From Allomyces macrogynus ATCC 38327 (lineage: Eukaryota > Blastocladiomycota > Blastocladiomycetes > Blastocladiales > Blastocladiaceae): a stretch of DNA of 64,000 nucleotides. The DNA is taken from contig GG745340.1 of NCBI GenBank assembly GCA_000151295.1, positions 235,140 to 299,139 on the forward strand, in the 5' to 3' direction. The notes below the pieces were generated by a model that saw only the letters and a program-made list of their open reading frames with translations, made no database searches and was not told where the DNA came from. The position numbers and the translations under genes are program-made. Shown here piece after piece: positions 12,801 to 24,483 of this stretch (the first letter of the stretch is position 1; each line of letters begins with the position of its first letter).

Positions 12801-13228
12801 GGCTTGTCGACGGTCTTTTGCAGCAGGTCGGTGCCGGGTCGGGTCGCGCAATCCAAGATGAGGAGAAGGGCGCTGAGAGTTGGCCGGAGTTGGCCTGTTG
12901 TTTTGATCGCATCTGATCGCAGCAAGAGAACGCTGCAACAAAATCAAGACTGCAACAACCACTCTCCGCCGTTTTTGCACGTTATTGCAGCCCTCTCCGC
13001 TTGTTCTTTAACCCACCAGAACCTCCAGAACTCCAAAACGTCAATGTAATCCGCACAACAACACAGCAACAGGGTGGGGTAGAGAGAATGAATTTTTTTT
13101 GGTCTACGTAAATGTATGGAGCGGGGGCGCGCGCGCGTCGTCTATATCATGTACATTTTTTGGCGTGTATCGGGTCTAGTGTGGGGCGAACGGCGACGGC
13201 AAAAACTGGGCAAAACAAGACAGCGGGT
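12801..13228. other. intergenic: 5' flank of RRM gene, 3' flank of zinc-finger gene
   Basis: There is no supported gene here. It holds a T8 run near 13091, a short CG-alternating tract near 13128 and AT-rich words (tatatcatg). These would serve the 3' end of the zinc-finger gene and the promoter of the RRM gene, but I cannot place signals exactly. Confidence 0.5.
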
Positions 13229-15164
13229 CTACAGCGCTGCTGGTGGCGCAGGAGCGAATGACGCACTTGACTCGTAGCTGTACGTGTGGTGGATGGTCAC
13301 GGGCACCGACATGGCCGACGTGGGCGCGGGTGCTGCCGACGTGTCGGTCATTGGGTGGTCCATGGTGGTGGGCACTGACGAGAACGTCTGCGGCGGGTAC
13401 TGCGCGGTCACGGGGGACATGACGGGCACTTGGATCGTGGCCGGGGCCGGTTCGGCAACGGATTCGGCCGACGCGAAGTTGGCCGCAGGCGCGGCAAGAG
13501 CGGCCGGCACTGGCGCGACAATTGGCACGTCCGTGAGCTGCGACGGGACCGTGGGCTGTTGTGGGAGCTGCTGCTGTTGCTGCTGCGCCTCGGCGGCCTC
13601 CTTGGCGGCGCGTCCCGAGCCGCGCGGGCGACCCATAGCCACGTCCGATGCCGGCTCCGACAGGCCGTGCGAGCACTTGGAGTTCTTGTTCTGGTGGCGA
13701 CGGAGCGCGTCCTGGCGCGCAAACGCCTCGCCACAGACCGAGCACGAGTAAGGCTTGTCGCCCGTGTGAATGCGCGTGTGCCGGATCTGGTCGGCCTTGC
13801 GGCGGAACCCCTTGTCGCAAAGCTCACACTTCCAGATGCGCGTCGTCTTGTCGTCGACAGTCACGTAGGTCGGCGCCGGATCGTCGTGCCGGTAGAGCGG
13901 GTGGTTCGGGTGCAGCATCGTCGGCGACGTCGGCGAGGACGGCGCCAGAATGTACGGCACCATGCACGACCGCTTGCGCGGACGACGTACGCGCGGCGCC
14001 TTGCCCGTCGCTTGCATCGGGATCGCAGCCACCATGGCGGGCGCGTGCGGCATCGTCGGCGTCGTGGGGGTCGGCGGGAGCGCGGCAAGACCCTGCGGCG
14101 CGTACGGGCCGGCATTGGCGAGATGCGCGAGCGGGCGCGGCTTGAGCGGCACGTTACCGTTCCCCACATTTGGTGCCGGCATGAACGGCTCTTGTGCGGG
14201 CGGCTGGTCCATGGACGGCATGCTGTACTGGTGCAGGAGCGCCGGCGACGGCAGGCCCATGGCGAGCGACGACGACGTGGTCGTGATCGGTGCCGGCACC
14301 GTGGTCGCGTTACCGGTCGGGCTTCCGCTGAACGGACCCGAGAACGGGCCTTGCGCGGCAACGTGGAATCCGCTCACCGAATTAACCATGGGGGCAGCAG
14401 CAGCAGCAGCAGCAGCAGCAGCTTTGCGCGCCTCGCCCATGACCAGGGGGGTCGCAGGCGGCGACGGCGGCGACATGAGCTGCTCGAGCGAGTAGGTCGT
14501 GGTCGCGCCACATTGCGACTCCATGAACGACTGCAGCGTCTCCTCGGCCTCTTCCAGAATGCGCTCAACGTCCTCGGACGGCACGCCCTGCGGCAGGACG
14601 CTCGCCATGGACGCTTCAGCGGCCGCCGTCAAGCAATCAGGCGCGAGCGTCGACTGCGGCCACGGGTTGAGCCAAAGCGACTTAACGTCAATCTCGTCGA
14701 GCGTAACGAGCCGCGTCGCGGGCGACGTGGGCGCCGACGGAACCGGCGCCAAGTCGGATGACGACGCGTGCGCGGCAAAGTCGGGCAAAGACGGCGTCAT
14801 AGGCGAGGCCGACGAGGACGCGGACGACGCGCTCGTCGATCCCGACGAGCTTCCGTTGGCGTGGTGCGAGTACCAGACCGACGCAAGTTCCTCGTCCCAC
14901 GGAGCCGTCGGGCACGTCGGAGCCGCTGGGGCCGCGGGCGGGGCCAAGAGGTCCATGAAAAGCTGCGCGGACAACTGCCATCATCGCCCACAAGGGCAGG
15001 TCCGTCAGTCTGATACAGGGTCGATTCGTGCCATGTTACACTAGCCGCCGCAGCGCAACCAAGCCAGTAAAAGCGCTGCCACGTACCAAGTCAGACTGGA
15101 AGGTCGTCAAGTCGGATGCTGCCGAAAACAGGTCCATCGTGGTCATCATCATGAGGTCGCTCAT
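13229..15164 (-). CDS. two-finger C2H2-type zinc-finger transcription factor
   Basis: Predicted 607 residues in two exons: 15164-15087 (26 codons) and 14974-13229, with a 112-bp intron opening gtacgtgg. DNA-binding part around residues 405-465: finger 1 is WKCELCDKGFRRKADQIRHTRIH (C-x2-C-x12-H-x3-H). It is joined by the TGDKPY linker to finger 2, YSCSVCGEAFARQDALRRHQ, whose last ligand is Cys (H-x6-C), so it is C2HC. The pair resembles fungal Msn2/Cmr1-type tandem fingers. The N-terminal 380 residues are Ser/Pro/Ala-rich with acidic helices (EDVERILEEAEETLQSFME) that could activate transcription, a poly-Ala tract and, after the fingers, a short poly-Gln run. A basic segment RVRRPRKRSC just before the fingers could be a nuclear signal. 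The first exon is chosen because it splices in frame from a good ATG; translation from M in exon 2 is an alternative. Confidence 0.8.
14394..14422. repeat. (GCA)n trinucleotide tract coding poly-Ala
   Basis: About nine GCA units. Read on the minus strand in the zinc-finger gene, they give a run of about ten alanines just upstream of a Pro-rich segment. Confidence 0.9.
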
Positions 15165-18100
15165 GGTGGTACGAGGTCCAAGAGGACGGAGTCGAGTGCT
15201 TTTGGGCGGAGCGAGGCGCAAACACGGCAGCCGCAGCAGCTGGTAGGCAGCAGTGTCAACCGAGCAGAAACTGATCGAGGCGGGGGGCCGCAGTCGTGGA
15301 GTTCAGACGTGGTCGAGCGAGCACGCGAGAGAGGAGATGGTCGCGGGACTGATGCGAGGCGGACAGCGACGAGACGAGAACGCGGGGAGAGGGGGCGGCG
15401 GCACGCGGTTGTAGGTGCGGGAGGGGTTGAGGGGCGGTGGTGGTGGTGTGGAGCGCGCGCGGCTTTCGGATACGGCGCGGGCGCCAGCGGGGCAGAAATA
15501 TGTATATCGTCGACGAGGATGTTGACGGTGGGGGGAGGGCCGGAACAAGGTCGCGGACTGTTGGCCGCGCGGCAGTCGTGCGCTTTTGTAGCTGCGAACG
15601 GGGTGAGCGTGTGCGTGGACTGCGTGGAAACGGCTTGCGCGGCCGGAAAGGCAGCGTTGCGCAAGCCAGGCGCGTCGCTGCGCGCGTGCCCATGGACGGG
15701 GCTGATCGTCCGAAATGAAACGGAGGCAGGAAGATTTGCACCTTGGCGGGAACAATGGCCACCGTGCGACGTGCAGCTCGCGCCCTTGTTGAACGCACGG
15801 AACGCGCAACGATTGGCCCAACCGCTTTGATTAGCCTCGACGCGAGCCCTTGCATTTCCTGAACCTGGCGCGCTCCACTTCCACCACGCCTGTGTCGTGC
15901 TCCAGCGTATCTTTGTGTGATTTCCGTGCCTTTCCATCGTCGTTGACCGTGTGTCCGCCGGCCCGGACCCAAAACGAATCGCAACACCAAGATGATGAGC
16001 CCCGTGGCAACGTGTCGTTCGCTTGCTTGCCCATTGCAGCCATGCTGTTCCGAGGGCTCCTGCAATCCCCATGCAATCCCAGTTTCAACGTTCAAAATGA
16101 GGGCACCTTCTTAAGGCACAGCGGCACCCTGTTGAGCGCGCCGCGCCTACGTCTTGGCTTCATCAAATCGTTCTGACTTGCGAGACCGGAGCGCGCGTGT
16201 TGGACGCGCGGCCGACAAGGACGACATTCACCCGGCACACACCCGCCTGCGCGCGGCGAACCAGGTTCTTCGCGCTCATAATATGCATCCGCGCAAAACC
16301 CCCCCGCACGCGCGCCCACGAATTGCGCGCGACTCCCAAGACGCGGCTCCCAAGGAGGAGCAGATTGGTGGGTGAGCCATTTTCTCAAGTTTGCCTCGGT
16401 CATGAGTTTGCGCAAAGCGAATGATTGTTGTCATGATGACCCACCAGGTCATTTGCTGGTTGGATATGAAGGTCCTGACAGGTTACTGACGTGGCACCTC
16501 GATCTGGGCGCCACGATCGCTGCAGGGTCACACGACCGAGATGCGCCTTTCGGTGGCGCTGGTGCATTGGCTTGGGAATCACATGGGCCACGGCCGCCCA
16601 CGTGGTTTGTGAGCGCCGCTTCTAGACTCGGCTTCTGTGTTGCAACTCGGGCCGCGTCTGAAGTAGTGCCAGGCAGTCGCTGAAAACGAACGTGAAACTG
16701 TGGCGCACAATCGAAAAGCCCTAAATCGGGGTGACGTTGTGCGTGCGACGCCGATCGAGAAGCAAGCCAAGTCCCTGTGTTTGGTTCTTGGAAACCTGGG
16801 GTTGTTTGGCGCCGACCAAGGTCAACGTCCCCAAGTGTTGACTCTGTTGCAAGAAATCACGACATTTTATTGATGAGGGACGAGAATGGACGCGATGATT
16901 CCGGCAAGATATTGACTGGAGTCAAGAATTGTTCTGCTCGGAGGGCTTCCATCTCCTCGACTTCCGGCAGCCTTGGCCGTGCGCGTCCGTGCTCGACTGC
17001 GCGCGCAGCTGAGCGCGCGCGAAGTTTCGTACGGCAGCGAGCACGTCAGCGACCACGAATCAGGAGCGTTCCTGCCACGAATCACGAGTGCCACTGCCAC
17101 GTCGACTAAATGATCTCTTTGCACCTGCACCGCCGTTGAGAGAAAGCGCACACGCCAGTTGTTGCGCGCACACGGACGCTCACGGAGCATTTTGACGAGC
17201 TTTGACGACCTCAGCAGCGCTGCGCACGTGTTGAACCCCCCACGCCGACCTGCAGTGTGCCGCGCCAACGACGGGTTGCGCGCATCTCAGAGCACGCCAC
17301 TGTCATGCGCGCGTCTTGATGCACGGCTACTCCGCGCGCATGGCGCGCACCATTCTCTCTCCTGGTCGGCGCAAACCGAGCACGGGTGCGGCGCGTCTGT
17401 TCTGAATGTGATCCGGATCCCTGCGGTCGATCATGGCATGCAGCTGCCAAAACATTCAACACTGGTCGTGTAGCGCGCACAACGAGGCCGTGCATGCGCA
17501 AGACCTGACGCGCGGCGCGTCTTTGTGCCCAGCGACGCTCATGCCCATACAGATTTCATTACATGGATGGCGCCAGGCGCCATGTTTGATCTCTCAGGTC
17601 GCGATCAGGTCCATTGCTGCTCTTCCCGTGAACCGAGAAACGTGCACAATCCATAGCGCCCTATTGCACGTGTCCACTTTGGAAGGCTTGTTTCAAAAGC
17701 TTTGATTTCATCTTCATCCACGTTCCCCGCTCTTCTCGCCCCGCGCTTCCTTGTCCACCACCTGACGAGCCCCTGGCCTTGTCCTGGCAGTGACAATGCC
17801 GACCCCTGTCGATACTTGGCCTTCACGCTCGCTGGGTTCGTCTGCCGCACGTGGCGACGCAGCACTCCCACGACGACGACGACGTCGCCGGGTTGTTTTC
17901 GGGGTCTCTGGTCCACCCGCGTCGGCAGCCAAGGCGGCCAGCCGACGTGCATAAAACCGGGCCTTGCGCGCCATCTGCTCTCGTTGTCCTCGAGCCAACG
18001 GCCAAGCCCTCTTCGTTGTTGTTCTTGGCCGGGAGCGGAGAAAGAGGCGTAAAACAGCTGTACGTTAGGCACGCAGGGTCGACGAAAGTCCGCAACGACA

Positions 18101-18355
18101 ACGACAGGAGCAGAACCGCGGGCATTCCCATAGCCTAGGTTTCTCTGCTGCCTCCATAAGTTTCGTGAGAGCTAGCAGAAGCCGGGAAGAGTCTACAGAG
18201 ACAAGCTGGTCAAAAGCAAACGATTCCCGATTTATGGAGATTTCTCATCGCAATTATGTACATCAAGTCGACGAAAGAAGCGCCGGCGCGCGACTGGAAA
18301 TAAAGAACGACTGCAAACTGCACAGAGGGACGGCCAATCAAACTGAGTATCTGGC
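15165..18355. other. 3.2 kb without a convincing gene
   Basis: This stretch lies between the 5' end of the zinc-finger gene and the 3' end of the SPFH gene. Several 100-300-codon open frames occur on both strands (for example 15161-16072 minus), but they are composition-driven (Arg/Pro/His/Thr-rich), show no domain and overlap one another. The part next to 15164 is likely the promoter and 5' leader of the zinc-finger gene. A minus-strand patch at 17700-18130 (MARKARFYARRLAALAADAG) might be an exon but I could not build a gene from it. No RNA gene seen. Confidence 0.5.

Positions 18356-18426
<71 letters not shown>
18356..18426. repeat. (ATC)n microsatellite, about 23 units
   Basis: An uninterrupted ATC/CAT trinucleotide tract of 71 bp ends about 18 bp beyond the stop codon of the SPFH gene, probably in its 3' untranslated region. 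It is likely length-polymorphic. Confidence 0.97.
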
Positions 18427-18444
18427 CGGTGAGAACGACCCGAC

Positions 18445-20391
18445 CTACTTGTTCCCTTTGACGGCCATGGTCGCGCCGAGCGCCGTCGCGTACCCGGTGC
18501 TCAAGGCCGCAGCCGACGACGACGCGCCAGCAGCGCTGCTCCCGCCGGCAAAGTAAACGGTTTGCGGCGGCAATGCGCGGTGCTTATCGACCTCGAGCTG
18601 CGCCATGACGATCGCGGGCGTGTGCTCGCCCTGCATTTCCGCGTACGCAGCCGTCACCTGCTCAATCTCGCGGCGCTTGGCCTGCGCGAGCAGTTCGACA
18701 CGCTGCCGCTCGGCCTCGGCGAGCACAACCGTGTTGGCCGCGTCCTGGTCGGCCTGCAGCTTGGACGCCTCGGCAGTCGCCTTGGCAATCTGCAGCTTCT
18801 CGTAGGCGCGCGCGTCGGTCTCCTTGCTCCGCGTGTAGAACTGCGCGTCGGTCTGAGTGCGCACTTTGGCCGCCTCGATCTCGGCGACGCGCAACTGGCC
18901 GCGCTGCGTCTCTAACTTGATGTGGTTTTCCAAATCAATCTGCGTTGCACGAATCTGGTTCTGCAAAACGGCCTCGGCTTGCCGCTCGAGATCCTTGCCG
19001 AGATCGCCTTCGAGGCGGCGGTCGAGCACGTTGAACGACTCGATGACCACACCGTACTGCGAGGCCTGCTCGGTCAAGTCGGCCATGCACTCTTGCTTGA
19101 ACGTTTCGAGCCAGGGCACGACGCCTTGGTCTGGAATGTCGCCCTCGAGCTTCTTGGCCTTCATAAACGCCTGGTACGAGAGCCGAGACACGACGGCATT
19201 CACAGCCGACTGCGCCGGGTTTTCGAGCGCCATGAACGCGTCGTTGTAGTGACGCGCGAGCAAAATGGGGCTCGCGATACGGAACCGCAAGTTGACGCGC
19301 AGAATCACGGGCACACCCTCGACCGTGTAGGCCGGCTTGGTCTCAAACGTCTTTTGCCGCTCGGACAGCGAAAAGAAGCCGCGGAACGTCGTGTTCGGGT
19401 TGGTGATAACGTGCTGCCCGGCCGGCAGCTCGATCAGCCGGTCGCCCTGCTGCACGATCAACACGTTGTTGGCGGGCACGTTGAAGAAGGTCGCGACCGT
19501 GGCCTCGACACCGTACCCGGACCCACCGGCCTGGATCCGCGTGCGAATCTCCTTTTTCCAGCCAATGATTTCCTTGGTCGCGGGCTCGCGCACCGCGTTC
19601 TCGTCGCCCAGGTCGAGGGTGTCAACGACCGCCACGATCCGGAACCGACCTTCGGACCCGAACGCGGCAAACCCGCCGTTACGCACGCAGAAAATTTGGT
19701 TCGACGGCGACAGCACGACAAGGCACTCGCCCTGGCCGACTTGGGCAAACGTGAGACCGCGAAACTCAAGCTGGTCCGTGACGCCGCAAATGCCGTGCCA
19801 CGAGTGCGTGAGCGACAGGTTCAGGTAACGGCCCGGGTCGAGCGCGATAATCGGCCGCCCGTTGAAGTCAAACAGCCCAATCTGGCCCGGCTCGACGGTA
19901 CGTCCGACAAACGTGCGCTTGGGCTTCTTGGTAATGAGATGGTACTGGCCCGACTCCTTCATGCGCCGGTCCAGCTCGCGCAATGCCTGCACCATCGACC
20001 CGGACCCAATGGGCACAAAGAAGGGGTGGTCGAGGACTTGAGCGGGCATCGACCAGTCGTCGGTACCCTCAAGATGCTCGACAATGCCCGTCGACGTCTT
20101 GATGGGCGGGTGCGCGCCGGCATGGTGCGCTGCCGAGCCGGTTGTCGTCACGGACGTTGAGAACGCGGGCGGCCGCGTACTCGGGCCGGCAGGCTTGTCG
20201 AGGAGCTCCATGGGCAGGTCGGTCGAAGCGGGAGTAATGTCGGGCGACGGCGAGAAAATATTCGGTGGCAATACGGTCTGATACTGCAAGTTGCTGGTCT
20301 GCTGCAAGTCGTCGATGTGGTGGAGAAGCAGCCCGGGCGCGGCGCTGGTTTTAATATCCTCGGTAGACGGCAAGAGACCGGACGCCGACAT
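18445..20391 (-). CDS. SPFH / band-7 domain protein
   Basis: Predicted 648 residues, intronless, from ATG 20391; the frame stays open to 20565, so a longer start cannot be excluded. Residues 1-140 are a Ser/Pro-rich leader with no transmembrane segment. A central beta-rich part (EPGQIGLFDFNGRPIIALDP, VLSPSNQIFCVRNGGFAAFG) repeats a short motif twice (LIVQQGDRLIELPAGQHVIT). The SPFH core follows (VEGVPVILRVNLRFRIASPI), with paired Arg/Asp positions. The C-terminal third is a long Ala/Glu coiled coil (EIEAAKVRTQTDAQFYTRSK, EAERQRVELLAQAKRREIEQ) as in flotillin-like proteins, then a short Ala/Ser tail. SPFH proteins oligomerise on membranes and scaffold microdomains. Lacking a membrane anchor, this one would need acylation or a partner. 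Specific function unknown. Confidence 0.82.
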   Translation of the reverse strand: MSASGLLPSTEDIKTSAAPGLLLHHIDDLQQTSNLQYQTVLPPNIFSPSPDITPASTDLPMELLDKPAGPSTRPPAFSTSVTTTGSAAHHAGAHPPIKTSTGIVEHLEGTDDWSMPAQVLDHPFFVPIGSGSMVQALRELDRRMKESGQYHLITKKPKRTFVGRTVEPGQIGLFDFNGRPIIALDPGRYLNLSLTHSWHGICGVTDQLEFRGLTFAQVGQGECLVVLSPSNQIFCVRNGGFAAFGSEGRFRIVAVVDTLDLGDENAVREPATKEIIGWKKEIRTRIQAGGSGYGVEATVATFFNVPANNVLIVQQGDRLIELPAGQHVITNPNTTFRGFFSLSERQKTFETKPAYTVEGVPVILRVNLRFRIASPILLARHYNDAFMALENPAQSAVNAVVSRLSYQAFMKAKKLEGDIPDQGVVPWLETFKQECMADLTEQASQYGVVIESFNVLDRRLEGDLGKDLERQAEAVLQNQIRATQIDLENHIKLETQRGQLRVAEIEAAKVRTQTDAQFYTRSKETDARAYEKLQIAKATAEASKLQADQDAANTVVLAEAERQRVELLAQAKRREIEQVTAAYAEMQGEHTPAIVMAQLEVDKHRALPPQTVYFAGGSSAAGASSSAAALSTGYATALGATMAVKGNK

Positions 20392-20801
20392 GTGCAAGTG
20401 CGGCTGCCAATGGTCGCACAGGCAAGCAGGCAGCTCGACGTTTTGTGGCGATAAAGTCTGGCTGTGTACCCGCGCGAGAAGTCGCGCGCGCCTTTTCTCC
20501 ACCTGCTTGTTTGCGGCCAGCGGCGCAAGTCTGGCGCCAATTCCGAGCTGGCCACCTGGCTTCACGAACGCGACTGGCGCCGGCTCGAGACCCTCTCACG
20601 CGCTCCAGAATCCAGGTGTGTCGGCATGCGTGTGCGTTGCGATGCGTTCTCTTGCGTCCGTTGCGGCGCGCGCCAACACGTTTGCAGGGGAAAATTGATC
20701 TCAATTTTTGCCTGGTTCCCAGTCTGGAAGTCCGACACCCCTCCCCCCCAGCAGGCGTCTCGTCGCGCTCAGCTGATCAAACACAAGCTGACACCCCATC
20801 A
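20392..20801. other. intergenic: SPFH promoter / GPCR 3' flank
   Basis: This 410-bp stretch lies between two minus-strand genes. Part of it (to 20565) is in frame with the SPFH gene and could be leader or N-terminal extension. No other feature seen. Confidence 0.5.
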
Positions 20802-23800
20802 TCAGGATATCGCCGACCCGGCGCCCTCTTCACCTGCGTCCCCCGCGGTCGACCTGCTCGTCGCCGTCGCGCCCGCACCCCACGATCTCACTGCGGCCGA
20901 CAACGCACGCACCCTCCTACCGCGCTGCTTCCCGGCCGCGTCGGCACCGGGCACCGCCAATGCAGTCCCGACCGCACCACCTAACACACTCACCCCAGTA
21001 TTCGGCGCGCTCCCGTCCCCATCACTCGCTACCGCGCCCGCACCACCCCCACCCGTCGCCGTGGTCCCCGCCAACCGCCCATTCCCAGGCCCCGTGACGG
21101 ACCCCCACTCGCGCCCACGCTCGACGGCGCCGCTGGCACTCACGACCTCGACCCATGCGCGGCGGTCAGATTCGGTCGTGAACCGCACGTACTGCGACGG
21201 CGTGCCCGCGTGCGAGAGAGCGATGCACCAGGACGCGTCGGGGACGTGTGGGTCCGGGTCAATGAGGAGCGCGCGCGTCGAGAGGGCGAGGCCGGTGGGG
21301 GATAAGGCGGTGGGTGGAGCGGAGCTGAGAATCACGAGACCGTCGGTCGGGCGCACGGTCACGGTGCGTGGCGTCCAATGCGCGGTCAGGCCGGTAGTAG
21401 CGCGCACGTCGTAGGTGCCGACGTGGATCTATCGGCCGAAGGTGGCGGTAAGGGTGGAGGAAGTGGGTGAATGGCAGGAGAGTGCGGACCTTGGGGGGCG
21501 CGGGGGCTAGGACGTGCGCCGACGACTCGAGTCCATCCGACAAGCTGTTGTGCGACTCGTACCCGCCGTCGTCGTCGTGCGGCTGATGGTCGCTCATCGA
21601 ATGGTCCATGGCCGCCTCGTGCATCGCCGCCGTCTCTTCGTACGGGATCTGGACAACGTGGCGAAGCACTGGCATCGCCCCGTTGGTCAGTCTCCATTCG
21701 CTGGCACACACAGGGCCACACGTGCCCAAAATCGCGTACCGAGCGTGCACAAAACGCACAGGCAACACCCGGTGAGCCCGACGCTGCGAATGTAGAACAT
21801 TTCGACGGGCTTGTTCGCGTAGAGCGCGTAGAGCGGCATGGAAATGGTGACCGTGATCGCAATTATGTTTATGGCGTAGAGTAGCCAGCGCGTCTCGCTG
21901 TAGGTCGTGTGGAAGCCGCGTGTCTTGATGGCCAGGTACGCGAGCCCGACAAAGAGCAATCTATGCGGAGCAGCACGGTAAGTGAGAATCGAGGCGCGCC
22001 GAGCGGACCAGCACGGCAAAATACGCACATTGTGAGCGCCATGGCCGCGCAGTACAGAATGAAGTTGAGCGAGCTGGTCGCGGGCGTGGCCTGGCACCGA
22101 ACCGACTTGGTCGAGTTGACCAGGTCTGCGACGGCGTGCAGCGGCGCTATGGCGTAGGCAACGCTGAGCAGCACGACCTGGATCAGCGGGATCGTGATCA
22201 TGCGCACAAAAAGCGACCGCGAGCCGAGAGATTGCGACTTGGCCAGGACGCGGCTGTATAGTTCGGCGCATGAACAATAAATTCATGAACAATGAGTCGA
22301 ACAAACGGCCAAGAGAAGAACGCACTTGTCGAACACGCGGTAGAGCCGGTACGACCGGATCGCCAGCGACGCGAGCGCGAGCGACATGCCAAGAATCAGC
22401 GTCCACTCCGAGGCGTTGCAAGTCACATCGGTGGGCTCGCCCGCCCAGAGGAACGGCGTCGTCAACGCGACCGCGAGTCCGACGCATAATGCCGAAATAT
22501 AGGGGAGCCCGAGGTGCCGCACACGCTTACTTCGGCGGTAGACGACGAGCATCACCCACGCGCCGAGTGCGGCCAAAATCGAGATACCCGCGACCGCGAG
22601 CGTGACCATGACGCCGGGCTGGTCGTACCCAGCCGCGTCGAGCTGGAACCGCGGCTGCCATGGCGGTACCGTGGTCGTGTTCCCGGGGAAATGCAGCGTC
22701 ACGCCGGGCAAGGGCGAAATGCGGAACTGGCTGTCGATGGCCATGGCCGGGACGAGCTTGGAGTCTTGCATGTTGAGAATTTGAAAGTACCTTGGTGAGA
22801 TGCCGCCGGGCAGTCAGTCTAACGATACGACAGAAGGCAATCGGAAACATGGGAACCCGCACCCCATTCGGTCGCCTCTGGCCGTGTACACAACGGGCCC
22901 CGTCGAGCTGTTGAACGGGACGAGGTACTCTTCGAGAGTCGCATTAGTCGTACGCTGAAGGACGGCGTTGGTGCCGTACTTCTGATCGAGGTTGAGGATC
23001 GCGCGCATGTGCGCCTCGAGACACGACTGCGAGAACAGATGGTATCTGAAGTCGAGAATCTTGGTATCGCCCACAGTCGCGCGGTACAGTTGCACCCAAT
23101 CGTTGAACGTGACATCGCCCAAAGCCAGTTCCTGCGGCCACACGACAATCATGCCCTCGAAAAACTTGCGCAGGGCCAGCGCATAGACGCGGTCCGGCAT
23201 GGCCGCGGGCGACGTCATTTCATCGAGCTTGGCCGCGATCCTGGATGATGGCTCGGACGCGATCCACACCCAAGACGAATCGAACCCTTGCGCATAGGCC
23301 TCGGCCATGATCGCGTAGGCTTGCTCCATTTGCATTGCCATGATCACGACGCGCGACGGGCTCTTGGCCAAGTCGGCGACCGTGGCCGTGACTTCGGCCG
23401 GGTCGGCAAAGGCCATCATGTACTGGGCCGCTATCGTGATGTTGCGCGTCAGGATATCAGCTTGGATGACCTTGACGACTGTTCGAGAGAGGAGGGATAA
23501 CAACAGTTAGCACCGCGCGTTGGACCCAAGCATTATGCGCAACGTACCCGAAGTGCCGTAGACGCTGATGTCAGCAAGCAGGTTGAACTCCTGCCACCCA
23601 AAGTGGATCAGAGCGCGAGTAAAGACGTTTCCTTGGTACCTGCAGCGCGTCTTAGTGCGTTAGACGGCGAGCAGGAACGAAGTCGAGAGGATCTGGTCGG
23701 TAGCAGGACACGCACGAGTCGGAGGTGATGGATCGAAATAATGTCGGGTGGAGAGTCTTGTCGGAAAGACTGTCGATCGAACAAATGGTCAGCCAGGCCC

Positions 23801-24483
23801 TGCAAGTGACCACCGCCATCAAGTGCGGCCCGACTTGCACCGTACTCTTCGCTGGTAGCGCTGCCAGAACACACGAAAATGCCGTAATGCGACACTACGA
23901 CAGGCCGAGGACAATCAGAAAACGAAAGGAACGGCCTCGCAAGTCGACTGGACTCGCCAAAACGCACTCGCATAGCTCATGGGGATGGTATTGGACGAGA
24001 ACCACTCGCCAATCACGGCTACGGCGCCAGACTGCGCCGCGATCAGCGACTCGCGGACGGTGTCGCGGGTCGTGAGCAGCGAGTCGTGGTAATCGAGCGT
24101 GAAAGTATGGCCTGCAGCAGTGCAACCCCGTTCCGTCAATACCAGGCGCGAGGTTGGTCGTGATTACGACATGCATGCGACAGAACAAGAGCAGAGTGGA
24201 CTCACCCGCGGGTGCGGCCAGGCGCTGGTTGAGGATCGGCAGCGTCCAATTGAGCAAGAAGTGAACAAACTGGACCACGGCGCGACGGGTCGGGTCTGTC
24301 GCGGTCACAGCAAGGGATGTATTTGGTCAACCGGGACGATACGTGACAGTTGTCGTTGGCAGTGACCAAAGTACCTGCCGCCGTGTCAGGAAGCACGAGC
24401 GCAATCTTAAAGTTGGCCGCTTGTGCGCGCGGGTCGAGCATGAGGCCGATCAAGAGAAGTATAGCAACGGCCACGCGCAACAT
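20802..24483 (-). CDS. class C GPCR (GABA-B/ANF type) with C-terminal PH-like domain
   Basis: Predicted 956 residues in 12 exons: 24483-24375, 24295-24206, 24111-23968, 23894-23846, 23769-23716, 23639-23548, 23478-22863, 22790-22326, 22253-22029, 21960-21740, 21668-21490 and 21428-20802. Every junction keeps phase. A signal peptide (MLRVAVAILLLIGLMLDPRA) precedes a type-I periplasmic-binding ligand domain (to about residue 430) with family marks AVIGEWFSSNTIPMSYAMSH, LSDKTLHPTLFRSITSDS and ALIHFGWQEFNLLADISVYG. YFQILNMQDSKLV closes it. Seven helices follow (about 440-700), including TM3 ending RSYRLYRVFDNRV and TM7 FYIRSVGLTGCC. After a 50-residue acidic linker, residues about 749-852 fold-match a PH domain (HWTPRTVTVRPTDGLVILSS ... 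SQYVRFTTESDRRAWVEVVS, with the invariant Trp). The receptor should sense an extracellular amino-acid-like ligand; the ligand is unknown. The last intron donor could instead be 24 bp upstream. Confidence 0.85.

Noticed and set aside
15161..16072. 303-codon minus-strand open frame upstream of the zinc-finger gene
   Set aside because: His/Pro/Arg-rich without domain; the zinc-finger first exon (15164-15087) uses another frame and splices well.
18356..18426. Possible CRISPR-like or satellite array
   Set aside because: It is a simple trinucleotide microsatellite with no spacers.
21514..21760. Earlier splice choice for the last GPCR introns (donors at 21759 and 21513)
   Set aside because: That version shortened TM7 and used a poor donor (gtccta). 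Donors at 21739 and 21489 keep TM7 whole, hold phase and match the local GT-N-C-G pattern.
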